Positions 34,487-45,867 of a stretch of DNA of 64,000 nt are shown here, piece after piece. This DNA is from Morchella semilibera (taxonomy: Eukaryota; Ascomycota; Pezizomycetes; Pezizales; Morchellaceae), in contig WBVU01000003.1 of the NCBI GenBank assembly GCA_009192285.1, positions 3,627,973 to 3,691,972 of the forward strand, in the 5' to 3' direction. The stretch's first letter is position 1; each line of letters opens with the position of its first letter. Below the pieces are notes generated by a model that was not told the origin of the DNA, did no database searches, and saw only the letters and a program-made list of their open reading frames with translations. The translations under genes were made by a program, and so were the position numbers.

Positions 34487-36515
34487 TCACTCAGCTACAA
34501 GCCCAACCCTCAGTAAGGCAGTCCTCCATCGATCGGCCGTTTCTATGTTCACTTGTGCCTCCCCCGCTGTAAAAATAAGCCTCTTCCAGATCAAATCCCA
34601 CTGATCAATCCATCTCTTAACCTCCTTAGACTTAGGGCCAGCAAGATCTGAACCGTTGACTAGAGTCCATTGAATCCATCCAGACCAGCATCTGCTAAGA
34701 TCACCACCCCTGAAAACGTTTCCGTAACCTTCAGGCAGATATTCGCGGAATACTGGGATCCAGTAGGTGTGGAATAACCTTTCTAGGCCGATGATATCTC
34801 GAATCTGTTCCTCCAGATGATAGTTGAGTGCTTCAAGGGTAGAAGGGGATACCCCGACCAATTTACTCCGCACACACTGCTTTAGCAATGGTACGAGAAT
34901 AATAACTAAATCTGTAGAAATTCTCTGAAGGAGAAAGTTGAGATTCTTTTTAATTTTCTCACCATTATCATTATTTGAGACTCCCGAAATTGAAACTGAC
35001 GTTCGGGGTGGGTTCCTGGAGGTGCTGAGTTGACCACGATATCGGGGACTTTGCGGAGACATGGTAGTGGTAGTGGTGGTGGTGGTGGTGGTGGTGGTGG
35101 TGGTTGCGTATATAGAGGCCCCCAAACCGCTTCTTTTTGGGATTTTCGGTGTAATCACACTCGTTATAGCTCCTCCTTGTGGGCGATCAGCCCCCCCGGA
35201 AACGTCGGAAGATTGGTAGATACGGTTCATAGAAGCCCGGTGATTCTTATGGTTGTAAGTTGTATAATCAGCCATTGGTTTGCACCCAATGTCCAGCCTG
35301 GATGGTTCTCGGGGAACAACAGTTTCCGTAACCTTTGGTAGATCTACTGAGTTCCCAAGAATACGAGTGAGAATTTTTTCTGCAGTAAGTATCTCACCAA
35401 CCTTCGATATGGTTTTGATATCTTGGGTGATTATTAACAGAATGAACGCTAATTGAGAGGGGAACATTGAAACATACTGTGAATCATTGCTTGAATGCAA
35501 AGGTTCTTATCGTTGGATAAAAGAACCGTTTCGTGTCTATTTTTAAAGTATCTAGAGAACCTGACGTTAGTAAGAACTCGGAAATATTACCAGCTAAGGT
35601 GAGGTCTTTAGATAATCGTTCTTCTAAATAAGACGCACAAAAGACTCCAATATTGTGCGCATAGCCAGAAAAACGACTTTCTCAAATGCCCCCTAGGTAA
35701 TACTATCCAAAGATGTGTAACTGGGGGGCTGCCGGTTCGAGGGCCACCCTTAAAATTTACACTCGATTTTAGAATGAAATATAAATATATACTAACCGGC
35801 AACACTCCAGAATTGCGGCATCTCCACGAACATGGGAGTCTTCGCATTCCTCCTTAGTCTGGCCCCAAACGCCAGGGTCAAGTTTTGCGAATACCCCAAA
35901 TGCCCAGTTGATCGCATTCCTGGCCAGTTTTCCGAGGTCTACGCCGTTTTGTATGTGCAACGACTTCTTAAGACCATCAAGTTCCTGTATAGTTGCCCAT
36001 GGCATGACAACGACATTTTCCCAGCGAGGATGAGATCGAACAAGGTCATCAACTAGCTGAAGGTGGGAAATAATAAAATTCGTATCGATTATAAGCAAGC
36101 AAGACGGTTGGGGAATACGAGATGTGGAAATTGCTGGTCGTAGCCCAGGTTTCAGCTAGACTCGTTAGTAATTCGGCGTCATAAAAGATGCAGGGGCATT
36201 TACATCAGAGTAGTTACTTATATTCTCGGCCCGGCGCTCGTTTCTAGTGAGTTCGGTAACCATTGTAATAATTCCAGGATCATTTAGATCCACCATCACA
36301 ACGTCGCCATCATGATCTATTGTAATGTCGTGAGTATAGTCGCCGGTATCACCCGGGTCGGGGTGCATATATTCCATATCATGATCACCATTAAAGTTTC
36401 CAGTATCGCTGGTAGATTTTTGAGTAGTTAGAGATAGGGAAGGTGGGGTGTTTCTGCTGTAACCTCCTCTGCTGTAACCTCCTGTAGGTGCCCATCTTGA
36501 ACCGCTCAAACTCAT
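34487..36515 (-). CDS. SWT1: Swt1-type PIN-domain endoribonuclease
   Basis: Four exons (36204-36515, 35797-36155, 35478-35551, 34487-35421) give 559 residues. The first intron has a textbook TTACTAAC branch. The PIN domain carries the four expected acidic sites: Asp128 in LLIIDTNF, Glu162 in IQELDGLKKS, Asp in RGDAAILECC, and Asp in the exon-joined VLLSNDKNLCIQAMIHNI, the Swt1 hallmark. A helical HEPN-like C-terminal region follows (RCWSGWIQWTL, then KEVKRWIDQWDLIWKRL). Yeast Swt1 cleaves mRNAs from defective nuclear mRNPs at the pore. A 14-residue Thr run from a GGT/GTG microsatellite (about 35062-35103) interrupts the linker. The second intron (35552-35796) is about 245 nt, several times longer than the others in this gene. 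The start at 36515 was chosen over 36614 because the upstream extension adds no conserved sequence. Confidence 0.87.
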
Positions 36516-37307
36516 GCTGGTGTTCCCGCAGTAGTAATCGTAGCAGCGGCCAGAAACTTTCTCTCTTATATATTGAACTAATCCCTTGTATCTAAGTGTG
36601 ATTGTTACAATCAAATGGTCGGCCCCGTAATCAGAAAGGGCTCAAAAGAGGATATACGTAAGAGATCAAATGCTATGCGCCCACAAGCCAAGATGAAAGA
36701 GATGTAAATAGAAAAGTAGTATGACGCAGAGTGGTGAAACCATGCGTAGGTGCTTAGTAGAGCACAACGTAGGCTGAGGAAAGTTGGAGAATGTTTGAGA
36801 AAGATGCGGGGATGCAGTTACGCTGAGGATCGACGAGGACAGAAAACATTAAGACAACAAAGCTGGCGAATGAAAGCGGGGGGGGCCAGATATGATCCAA
36901 GTTGTAAGATAGAAACAAAGCGGGATGAAAAGTGAGATTAATAAACAGAGGCTTCTGAATCCACTTTTCACCAGAGGTGAGACACAACTCTATAGCTCGA
37001 GTGACAGTAGATGATGCATGACCCTACTGGTATTCAAAGTGATGTGGTAAACTTTTATAGAATGACCGGGTAACCAGCAAGAAAGGAAGCCGGGTAACAC
37101 TCTGTATGCACCGAGGTGTTACCTACTTGTAGGTTTGTTGTCCCCACATCCGCGACATGGCCTAAATCAAGCCCTGAGCCTCTTCAACTGCCAATTTCGA
37201 CACCCACCACGCCCAAGCCCTCATCTCCAATTCTCAGAAACAAAACACATACATTCTTCCCTTCGGCTATCTCTAAACTCACGTTCTTACAACCGAAAAT
37301 CTACACC
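36516..37307. promoter_or_regulatory. Divergent promoter region, SWT1 / Y14
   Basis: This 792-bp interval separates head-to-head start codons, so both promoters lie in it. The stretch 37130-37300 is C-rich and coding-poor and fits the 5' UTR of the Y14 gene. No defined factor site was recognised. Confidence 0.55.
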
Positions 37308-38022
37308 ATGGAGGACGATGAGATGCGTGACATTGTACCCTCTGTGGAAGACCAGCTCGAGGAAACAGGCGCGTCAAAGACTGTCGTTGCAAAGACTGTA
37401 GCTGGCGCACCGGCTGTAAGATCTGTCGAGGGGTGGATTGTACTCGTCACAAATGTACACGAAGAGGCAAGCGAGGAAGATCTCCAAGAAAGGTTCGGAG
37501 AATATGGGGACATCCAGAATCTACACCTAAATCTTGACCGAAGGACGGGTTATGTCAAGGTATGCAATTTCAAATTAGTACATAAGTTGCTTTGAAGCAT
37601 ATGTTTTAGCGGTATAACAAAGCTATTTCCAGCTGGATTGAGTGTTTGAATGCTTGCAATGTATTCAATCTCTCTATAATTTGCTAACTATCTTATTTCA
37701 TCGCATGCAGGGATACGCTTTAATAGAGTACTCTACCCTCGCTGAAGCTCGTGAAGCAATCACACAAACAGATCACACTAAACTTCTCGATCAAACTATT
37801 TATGCCGACTTCGCCTTCGTCAGTCCGCCACCCGATCATAAGAGCGGCAACCGTGGAAGGGCCGGTGGAGCTGGGTTCAACAGGCGCGATAGAAACAGCG
37901 GGTACCGGGGAGGCCGTAGCCATGCAAGGTCAAGGAGTAGGTCACCGGGTCCAGCGAGAGAAGAGGGCGCGGGGGAACCGACACAAGCTGCTCCCAAAAG
38001 CTTGGAGAGCCGGACCGGATAA
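37308..38022 (+). CDS. RBM8A: Exon-junction-complex RNA-binding protein Y14 (RBM8A)
   Basis: Two exons (37308-37559 and 37711-38022) give 187 residues. An acidic N-terminus starting MEDDEMRD leads to one RRM. RNP2 is [16 protein letters not shown] and RNP1, split by the intron, is [14 protein letters not shown]; the order and the V-E-G-W-I lead-in are typical of Y14. The C-terminus is RG/RS-rich ([15 protein letters not shown]), the region phosphorylated in animals. Y14 pairs with Mago on spliced mRNA upstream of exon junctions. The start at 37308 is in a good context (CACCATGG) and begins the acidic Y14 N-terminus; the longer upstream frame looks like 5' UTR. Confidence 0.93.
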
Positions 38023-39669
38023 AATTTGTGTGTTGTTAGCGATCGGGGCGTCGAACCACAGACGGAAATACCCACCTCTTGGTGATACTAGCCCATCTTT
38101 CACGAATCATGTGTATTAATAATATTTTTAAACGCCAATTAAAATGAACCTTGGGCTGGAGAGTAAATTTCAAGAGGGAATATAGGGATAATTATTGGCG
38201 TTGAGTGGATAGGGGTTCAAATCTTGGCCTGGTTTTGTCATCCACAGTTTTTTTTTTATTTATTATTGGTTGTACCTAGCTAGCCCCACGGAAATCTGAC
38301 GGTCATAAATTGGGCATTTCTGCACCTGTAAAGGTTGCGGGTGCTAGTATTGACTAACTAGAGTATGAATTAAACCGGCAAATACTACACCAATACCGCA
38401 TTACTAACCCATTGATGGCCATTTGGTTGATTGATGGGTTTCCACAAATTTCGGGACATGTAGTATGAGCTGGATAGCTAAGTTGTATTGAAGTAGCAAC
38501 CCATCTAGGGGTAATGCCATGTTCCATTGTTAGAACATTGGTGTAAATATGTGCCTAGGACAGACGGGTTTTTTCTCTCTAAAGGATATGCTGCCTATGT
38601 TTGCCAAGACTCCTCTAAAGACTCGGCGCAATGGCGAGTGATTTTACATGATGAGATATATTGGACGATTAATTGGTTTTTTTTTTTCCGGCTATGACAA
38701 TAACTTGGCGTGACAGGGTTTTAGTAGATTGATTTTTCGTTAATAATTGCGTGATAGAGTAGTATCACTGCGAGGCTGCGCTTCGGGATTTTTGGGGGCA
38801 GAATCAGAACCCTAACAAAGTTTAAATTGGAAGCTAAAGTGTGGTCGAGTCTATTCCGGAGTTAGGACCATTTGTATATACTATATGTATATAGTCGGTC
38901 CAGCGAAGAAATTTCCAGTTACTTCATGAAATCAGCAACAGAGTGTAGAGGCTCAAGGCGGTATTCATCTATTTATGCTATTTCACTCGATATAAGTAAG
39001 GTGGATAACGGACGTTGGCCGGTTGGGTGGTCCGTGTAGCTCTGTCCGCATCAACCCAACTTATCATCCGGCCATCGCCCCCCAGACCCTATTTTAAGGG
39101 TCCTATGTCATGATCAGCCCATGTAATAGTAAAAGCTCGTCGACTAAACTAGTTCATTCGTGAGTGAACCGTGTACCGGCCTCGTGACTGTATCGGAACA
39201 AGCCTGGATCCACTGCTAAGGGCGGAGCTAGTTAAGGAGCAAATGAGTCTGAAAAGTATATGGCCTTCTATCTATCTTATTGAATGACGGCACTCGTATC
39301 ATGGGTATAAAGTGAAATTGGATGTGTAAAGTCGGTAGGTAAATCATTCCTAGCTAATAAATCATGGATATAAGATACACCTACCCCAAATAACTTCAAA
39401 TAGATTGTGAGTAAAGAATGCATTCATCTAGGACATTTCAAGCAAAATTTCATAATAAATGTGGGTGTGCGTATTCTATTCATGGGCAGCGGGAGTTCTT
39501 GATTTTGGGGAGCGGGTGGAACATATCAAGAGATGGACGGAATAAACTAGGAGAATATTCTTTCCACATTCCATCTAATTCTGTTCTAGAAGGAGGAGAA
39601 TAGGATAATATAAGAGTTGTAGGGGAAGAGTATATTGTGGATTATCGAAATAAGGAGCCTACTTCAGGT
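38023..39669. other. Intergenic spacer with degenerate repeat fragment
   Basis: The interval between the Y14 3' end and the deaminase 3' end contains poly-T tracts, a small palindrome near 38875-38893 and a 42-bp relative of the dispersed repeat described at 51.5 and 57.0 kb (38367-38408). No gene was recognised. Confidence 0.55.
38367..38408. repeat. Fragment of dispersed AATACCG-type repeat (copy 3)
   Basis: GAATTAAACCGGCA, a short variable part, then AATACCGCATTACTA match the middle of the copy at 57021-57152 in order and orientation. It is shorter and degenerate. Confidence 0.6.
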
Positions 39670-41120
39670 TCAAAGCACCGGCAGCCTATCAACAACACGA
39701 CACACTCCAGAAACGATATATCTAGAAACGACGCCCCTTTCTTCCAACTCCAGACATGTGGAGAGAGCCCTTTCACAAACATCATCCACTAGGCTTGATA
39801 CCTGTTCATAGATGGTATCCTTCACGAACGTCGAGGAGGTGTTTGGAATTTTCCATCCTACCGGTACCTTGTTGTTAAACTTTGTAACAACAATTGCAAC
39901 ACCGGGATTTTCCACCATTAAAATTTCGAGAAATTTTCGGCACATAAAACAACCCGACTTTGAAATCCCAAGTTGAATTTTCAAATATCTTTTTCTCCGA
40001 TTACCGGTGGCCCAATACTTCTTCAGAAGATGCAAGGTAAGTGCGCACTCACAATGCACAGATGATACAATAATCTGTTTCTGTGGGGGCCTGTCGGAAT
40101 TCCCAGTGGGTAGTTTCGTGTGCGGGAAAACTGTATGAGGAAAACAGTACAAGTATACGGACTCTGCGTCCTTATCTTTGGCCCATGTATTGAGAATATC
40201 TTCCGGGCTTGCGGAGAGAGAAATCTTCGATGGCTCAAATAATAGGACCTTTACCAGGCAATTAGTAAGCAAGGACAGCGTGGTAGGCCCCTGATGGAAG
40301 GGATTACCTCTTCAATTGTCGTAGAATACTTTTTTGTTTCTTTTAGCCCTGAAACTTCAGCCACTAGCATTCTGATAGCCAATTCATAGTCCCCAAGCTT
40401 TCTAATGCGATATAACAGGACCTGATCAAGTATGAGATGAATATTTCGGGTTATAGATATTGCCCATGAAAGCCTGATGAGGGTTCCAAGATTGACATCG
40501 GGCTTTCCAGCATCAGTTTTAATTCCATCAAAGATCCGCGTTAGAAACTGCTTTAGAGTCTCTTCTTCCGGGAAGTAATATGCTGGAATGAATTTCCTCA
40601 GTGATATTTCGATATCCGCGATATAAGGGCTGGAAATTATTCGATAGTGACCTATAGCTCTGTGGAGGTGTTCTAGACGGTGGCAAATCTTGGCAAGTCG
40701 CCTGTTGATCTTGGAGGTGCAGCTCTGGATCACGCTGTGTAGGATGTCCGTCCGACATGTAGCTTTGGTCTTTTCATCCACACTGGCGAGAGCGCGTTTA
40801 AATATACGATCGATGTATATACGCTCTTGTTGATTGCAAGGTTCCTTTTTAGCATAATAGATTGAGATCCTTTGAGGATATCTGATGAGAGAGATGGCGG
40901 CGACGTCGCGGGGGCCTCGTGTAATCAAGAGAAGAGAAATGAGGTCGAGAAACCGCATACCAGGGTGTTTACAGTAGAATTGGTGAGCTGCCCCATCATG
41001 GCTGCGTTTTTTTTTATGATCTTCGGGGTGATGAGTGAAGGAAAGGATGTTTAATTGGTCATTGAATGGAAAGGTTTTCTGTGCTGATATTGACCTATCA
41101 ATTGTAGGAGTTTTAGACAT
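39670..41120 (-). CDS. OTT_1508-like deaminase family protein
   Basis: Two exons (40308-41120 and 39670-40248) give 463 residues. The C-terminal part has the zinc-deaminase pattern of this fungal-expanded family: His336-Cys337-Glu338 in VHCECAL, then SKSGCFMC with Cys371 and Cys374, the latter followed by RKFLEIL. The His/Glu and Cys-x2-Cys spacing fits a Zn ligand plus catalytic Glu. The N-terminal 270 residues are helical, with FLDLISLLLITRG and hydrophobic segments, and are of unknown role. Family members are numerous in fungi; a link to self/non-self recognition or nucleic-acid editing has been proposed from comparative genomics, but no substrate is established. It is divergently placed to the RidA gene (825 bp). 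The start at 41120 is the first ATG of the frame. Confidence 0.78.
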
Positions 41121-41945
41121 CTCAGTCGGTTTTTGATGGAGGATAAATATGTAGTTTCACCTAGAGGTCAGCGGGTTGTGGCCCCGCCCGCGGGGGGGGG
41201 GGGGTGTTCGAAGGTGACGTGCATGGGACGTAGTCAGTGCTTGAATCTTTGGCCTGTTCGCGCAGCAACACTCACTCGTTCAACACAACGACGTTCTTTA
41301 ATGTTGTCCTTGCCATATACTCTACAAGAAGCTTTACGATTATTTTGCTTACATTGAGATCTAAAAGGACCGTATAGTTGCGTATATATCATATTCTAGG
41401 TGATCAGTGGTGATCAGGGCTCTTGTACTGTCCTGATGCCTAGTCACTTCGAAATTGTAAAATAGTAGCATATTCGACTGCAGCATATCAAAGACATTAC
41501 TACATGTATTTAATCAATTCTAAATTAGGAAAATAAATAATAGCACTAGGTGACCCTCCGGGGCATATGATACCATCGAGACTGTACCTTACCAATGCGT
41601 AAATGTACATGTAGGTACCACTACTATCACATACTTTTATATCTCTGTCCAATTATCGGAAGCCTTGGCAGGTTAGTCGAGTGAGCCCCGATGATGCAAC
41701 AAAACTTGAGTTCCAGCTAAATGTAGATTCTTTTTTGGAATGCTCAAAGTTCTCTAGAATGGAGATAGAGATACATGTACATGTATGTACATGGAATTTG
41801 ACCCTGACCACGTCGGGAGCGGGAGCACACCTGGCGATCCCGTGTGCTATGTTGTGGAGGCCAGTCACGGAACTAACCGCCCCCGCTATAGGCGCCCCGG
41901 CCCACCACCGTAAATTTATATAGCCTACCCCACTTCTTCACCTCC
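41121..41945. promoter_or_regulatory. Divergent promoter region, deaminase / RidA
   Basis: The interval contains poly-G (41192-41203), several TACATGTA motifs (41509, 41609, 41772-41786) and no supported gene. Both flanking genes start from it. Confidence 0.5.
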
Positions 41946-42602
41946 ATGAGCCATCTTACTTCCAGAGCAATTTTCAGAACTCTTCGAAAAATGTCTTCAA
42001 TTACTCCCGTGAGTATATCATATTCTAACCACAATCATCAAACTTAGTACTAATATTGATGACTAGGTTTCTACCACCGATTCTGCGCCTGGTAAGCTTC
42101 TCTTCGTTTGAGGCTGGGTACACTCACTGATCATAGGTTCTTTAATTGGAAAGCTGCTGGCCCATATGTAAGATACTCTCAGCGGTCAGTCATGTAATGC
42201 TTTATTAATACTTTTGTAGTCACAAGCTATTAAGGCCGGTGGAATGATCTACTGCTCTGGCCAGATTCCCGCTGACAAGAGCGGGAACGTTGTCGAGGGA
42301 ACCATTGAGGAGCAAACAGTGAGAAAAGTCTCTGAGAGTCTTGATATAGGTAAATCGCTTACGTGTTGGTGTAGGATGTTGTTTTCAACAACATAAGGGC
42401 CGTCTTGAAGGCTGCCGGAAGCGATCTGAGCAGGGTTATCAAGACCACTGTTTTCCTTGACGACATGGCAAACTTTGCGCGCATGAACGCCGCTTACGAG
42501 AGGAACTTCGAGGGGCACAGACCGGCTAGAAGTTGTGTTGCTGCTAAGCAACTACCAAAGGGTGTGCCTGTTGAGATTGAGTGCATTGCTTTGGACAACT
42601 AA
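41946..42602 (+). CDS. RidA/YjgF/UK114-family enamine/imine deaminase (Hmf1/Mmf1-like)
   Basis: Five exons (41946-42008, 42067-42091, 42154-42167, 42220-42318, 42375-42602) give 142 residues. The 14-nt third exon was set by the family motif: its joins give SAPAAGPYSQAIKAGG, while the other acceptor breaks the frame. Later signatures are GGMIYCSGQIPADKSG, RVIKTTVFLDDMANFARMN and the ARSCVAAKQLPKGVPVEIECIA end with the conserved Arg. RidA hydrolyses reactive 2-aminoacrylate and other imines from amino-acid metabolism. The first 15 residues (SHLTSRAIFRTLRK) are basic and Ser/Arg-rich like a mitochondrial presequence, and a second ATG follows directly. One gene could therefore yield mitochondrial and cytosolic forms. 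It ends tail-to-tail with the LPMO gene, 105 bp apart. Confidence 0.92.
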
Positions 42603-42707
42603 ATATGTGTCCCCAACATGCTTTTTTAGAACAGACCCTAAGCCACCAAATAGCACGATATTTCCATTCACGAGTTATTAACGAAACTTTAAATTAGAAT
42701 GTAGTCT

Positions 42708-43562
42708 CTAAAGTAGTGCCTTCTCTGGGATTTCTGGGGGATCTAGACATAGCCCTTCAGGTGGTGCACCCACCCAACGGGTTTCTCTTACAGCATTCTC
42801 AACCTGCGGGCCCGCTCTTGGGAACACTAAGTTGGTACCTGCTTGTGATTTGCATTGGTTGATCTCGCCGACAAACATTGCAGGGTATACTTCTGGTAGG
42901 CCGTCCCCCCCGTTAAGGATCTCAATGTGAGCGCAATTCATATACATCTGTCGGAAACCAGTTACTGTGAACCATGTCCTATTTGGAACAACAAAAAATT
43001 AGAGTATGTACTGAGCAGTCTAATTATTTATCTGGATTACCATGCAAATATCGCACTTCCACTGGGTGTTTCTTCAGGGATGATGAATTCAAATGTTTGG
43101 TCTGAGGTCATAAGTTCGTTCTCAACGGCTCCGCGTGGGCAATTGCCAATGAACGACTTCCAAACTTTAAATGTTCTTCCAACATCGTACGATACCGACA
43201 CTTGACAACTGCCGCCGTTATGAGCAGCAACACCTCTCATATCGATTCTGGACTCTACAAGTAAGTATTTGCATTTAGTGGGTTTGAAAGTATGGTAAGG
43301 TTACATACGTGAACGTTGCAGTTTCCCCAGCAAACCACTGCTTTACTGGGGCACCCATCCCCGCTGTCAGGTGAAATCCTTTACATGGGTAGTCACTTCC
43401 ATCGGCTTTCAGTGGTGCATTATAAAAATCTGGTCCACCTTCTGCGTCGATTCCGTACGGTTTGGGGTCTTGCATAACCAAGTGAGCTAGCAGTGGTTTC
43501 CATTGAAGTTGAAGGACTATGACTAGTATGGCTATATGTAGATAACTTCGGGGGGCGAACAT
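42708..43562 (-). CDS. Secreted lytic polysaccharide monooxygenase, AA11-like
   Basis: Three exons (43309-43562, 43041-43247, 42708-42978) give 243 residues. A signal peptide (residues 1-26, ending PLLA) precedes His27, the required N-terminal copper ligand, in HLVMQDPKPYG. The second brace histidine is His94 in AAHNGGSCQVS, the AA11 signature. Tyr166 in RQMYMNCA fits the axial tyrosine. DGSDYPCKG and the NCP Cys also match AA11. Known AA11 enzymes oxidise chitin. The tail after about residue 180 lacks a recognised carbohydrate-binding module. The first intron acceptor at CCAG (43248) was chosen because it joins GETATFTIDMRGVAAHNG in frame. Chitin as substrate is inferred from the family; the role may be cell-wall turnover or saprotrophy. 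Confidence 0.82.
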
Positions 43563-45354
43563 GGAACTATGTGGGGTAATTATAATGAGGTTACTGCTTA
43601 TTTATAATTTTGATAAACTATATAAGTCTTAGGAAATAGTGCTGTTTAGTGGATAGTGGATAGAACGTGTGCTGGGAGTGAGTATTAGCTAGCTAGCATC
43701 GTGGAAATTATACACTCAAGTTATATGCTTACATTCTGCAGCGGTATCTGATATCTACATGTAGTGTTTTGCAAGAATGACTGGGGATCAATCGAGTTTG
43801 GCTCATATTACATTCCGGAGTTCCCTTACATCTTTAATTCAAGGAATCTACCCTAGTGCCCTTAAAGCGACTGACATGCACGCCAAGATATTGTTTGCAG
43901 TATGTACAGTGGAAGTCGGCCAATTGCAGTCAATGAGCTTAATTGTATTTATACATGTAATTACCAGTGGAGCTGGGGCGGATGAGTACTAAAATGTACC
44001 TCTGCGTTTCTTGTTTGTAGGCTACATGTATCAGTCGATCGCCCTGGGGCGTCTAGGGATCTAAGTTTTTATAATGGGCTGCCTCGGGCCGTAATGCGTT
44101 GTGGCGAATACATGTACTACGGTAGGGGTAAGTCTGTAGACAGTGGTCGTGGTTGCAACAGCAGCAGGTGTCTACAGACTTACCCCTACACCCGTAGTAC
44201 ATGCAATGTGTATGCACTCATGCATTAACCGCATGTACCTACACCTATACTCGCATAAAGGCTACATGTATGTATGTATCGTTGTCACATCACACTGCTC
44301 ACTAAAACTGCACACTCTCCAATTTGGGTTTCATTGCTATATCTTCATCTGTATCAGAAATTGATACCTCTCGTGATCTTTAGATTCACCTTGAGCTACG
44401 ACGGTTATTAGACTTGTATACGAATCAATAAGACAGCATCCGATCCCGAAATTACATTACAGCTGCAAGGTTTCTCTTCTATACAGGTAAGGAGGCTTAT
44501 CACTGACCAACGGCTGTGCTGAATTGACTATTTCCTCCTTTCATTCTTTACCACCTCTAATATCCATCTTCTAGAGAATGCTTGTTTTTAACTGAGCTCG
44601 AAGGCGATAAGGATTCAAACATCAACCCATACTATATTAAGGCTTCTTTTGGCTCTTGCTTCTATAGACATGTGCTTCTACACAAATCACTACTATTCGA
44701 GGTGCGGTCATTCACCACTTATTCTACAAGACTTTTGCCGCCGTTCATGGTCAACACAACATCCAAGCCGCCCTCACTGTATTATTAGACACAGTTGTTG
44801 GGTTTTTATCCTGAGGGGTATACGTGATGTTCACTTTGTTGTTTGCCCGAGGTGTTTACCCCACTAAAAACATCGGTTGCAAAGCTATTAAGCGGACCAG
44901 ATCGAGGCCTAAAACAGAGATAAAGGTTCAGATATAATTATTTGTTAATATGAAAGCGGTAGCGCTGCGGGGCGAGAAGGCTACTATTGTTTTGGCGTTT
45001 CGAGACATGTTTTTTTTGTGTGGGGGCCATTTTTATATCAAGGATTGAAGCCTTTCCTATCTCGGTAAACTGGGAGCACTGAGAGGGGTGAGTCTCGAAA
45101 ATTCCTGTATTCTTGGGTTTAATTATTCTTAGACGCTAGCCTGTTTATTCAGCTATTAATACATAACATTGTTTCTATATCTGGGGAGATTATGAATATA
45201 AAGTGTAGATTTCCATGTTCTCACGAAGTATCCCGCAAGTCTATCTAGCGCTTGTTGGATTATGAACGTGAAGTTGCTTATATTATCGACCCTAATAAGC
45301 TGACAAGACTAACCAATTGTTATAATATCGATTAAATATAGCATATTACATATT
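43563..45354. other. AT-rich spacer with foldback element
   Basis: Upstream of the LPMO gene. It holds the second foldback copy (44115-44199) and TACATGTA motifs at 43757, 43955, 44021 and 44264. Short open frames show no domain. Confidence 0.55.
44115..44199. mobile_element. 85-bp foldback (MITE-like) element, copy 2
   Basis: The arms 44115-44142 and 44169-44199 pair over 28 bp with one 3-base bulge. The ends read TACTACGG and CCCGTAGTA, and each arm contains TAGGGGTAAGTCT or its inverse. The loop holds GTTGCAAC, as in copy 1 at 33050-33140. Arm mismatches between the copies are changed on both sides of the stem, so the pairing is kept. Confidence 0.75.
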
Positions 45355-45867
45355 CTATCTCAGACTTCGCATTCTTGACTGCACACGTATACTGGCCACT
45401 GGCATGCACTCATTGCACATTCCAGCCATACGGATTTCCTCCGTTATACGATCCATTTTACAATCATAGAACATATAATCGCCATGCCTGCGTCGATTTG
45501 TATCATCTAGTTGTTCCCAGACAATACGGCAGATGGTGTTGAACTGGGGTGGCTGATGACCGCAATCATATAGAAGTCGAATATAATTGCACATATGTTC
45601 TGGAAATGTTGAATATCTAAAATCATTATTAGATATTGGTAACCAAATTAAATATTCCAAAACGCCGAAAATTCTTTACCTTTGAAACAGAAGACCGTTT
45701 AGCACGATAAGACCAAAGGAAGAGTGTTGGCTGGGTTTCTGTGGATAATTATATATATAAAAACCATTTCCCAAGGGCTCTAGGCTCTTTATATATGTTC
45801 CACAAATTATATGTTGCCCGAATTTACTATAGTGCCACGTCTGATTTTTGCACGCAGCCTTCGTCAA
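45355..45867 (-). CDS. Small cysteine-containing hypothetical protein
   Basis: A coding segment at 45355-45616 joins by a 63-nt intron to 45680-45867. There is no ATG in the upstream exon, so the safest start is the internal ATG at 45594, giving 79 residues: MCNYIRLLYDCGHQPP, later FYDCKMDRI and GMCNECMP. The M-C-x-Y-I-R-x-x-Y-x-C-G-H start resembles many small fungal Cys/His proteins of unknown function, possibly metal-binding. It lies in AT-rich DNA between the LPMO and P450 genes. It could be a gene whose first exon I cannot find, or a relic. Confidence 0.45.

Noticed and set aside
35715-35740. GGTTCGAGGGCC resembling a tRNA B box inside a SWT1 intron
   Set aside because: No box A at the right spacing and no cloverleaf; at most a fragment.
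38205-38225. GGGGTTCAAATC resembling a B box
   Set aside because: The only nearby box-A-like sequence is far too close; no tRNA fold.
45660-45867. Upstream exon as the true N-terminus of the small Cys protein
   Set aside because: It has no ATG in frame and the recognisable part begins at the internal methionine, so only the downstream start is supported.
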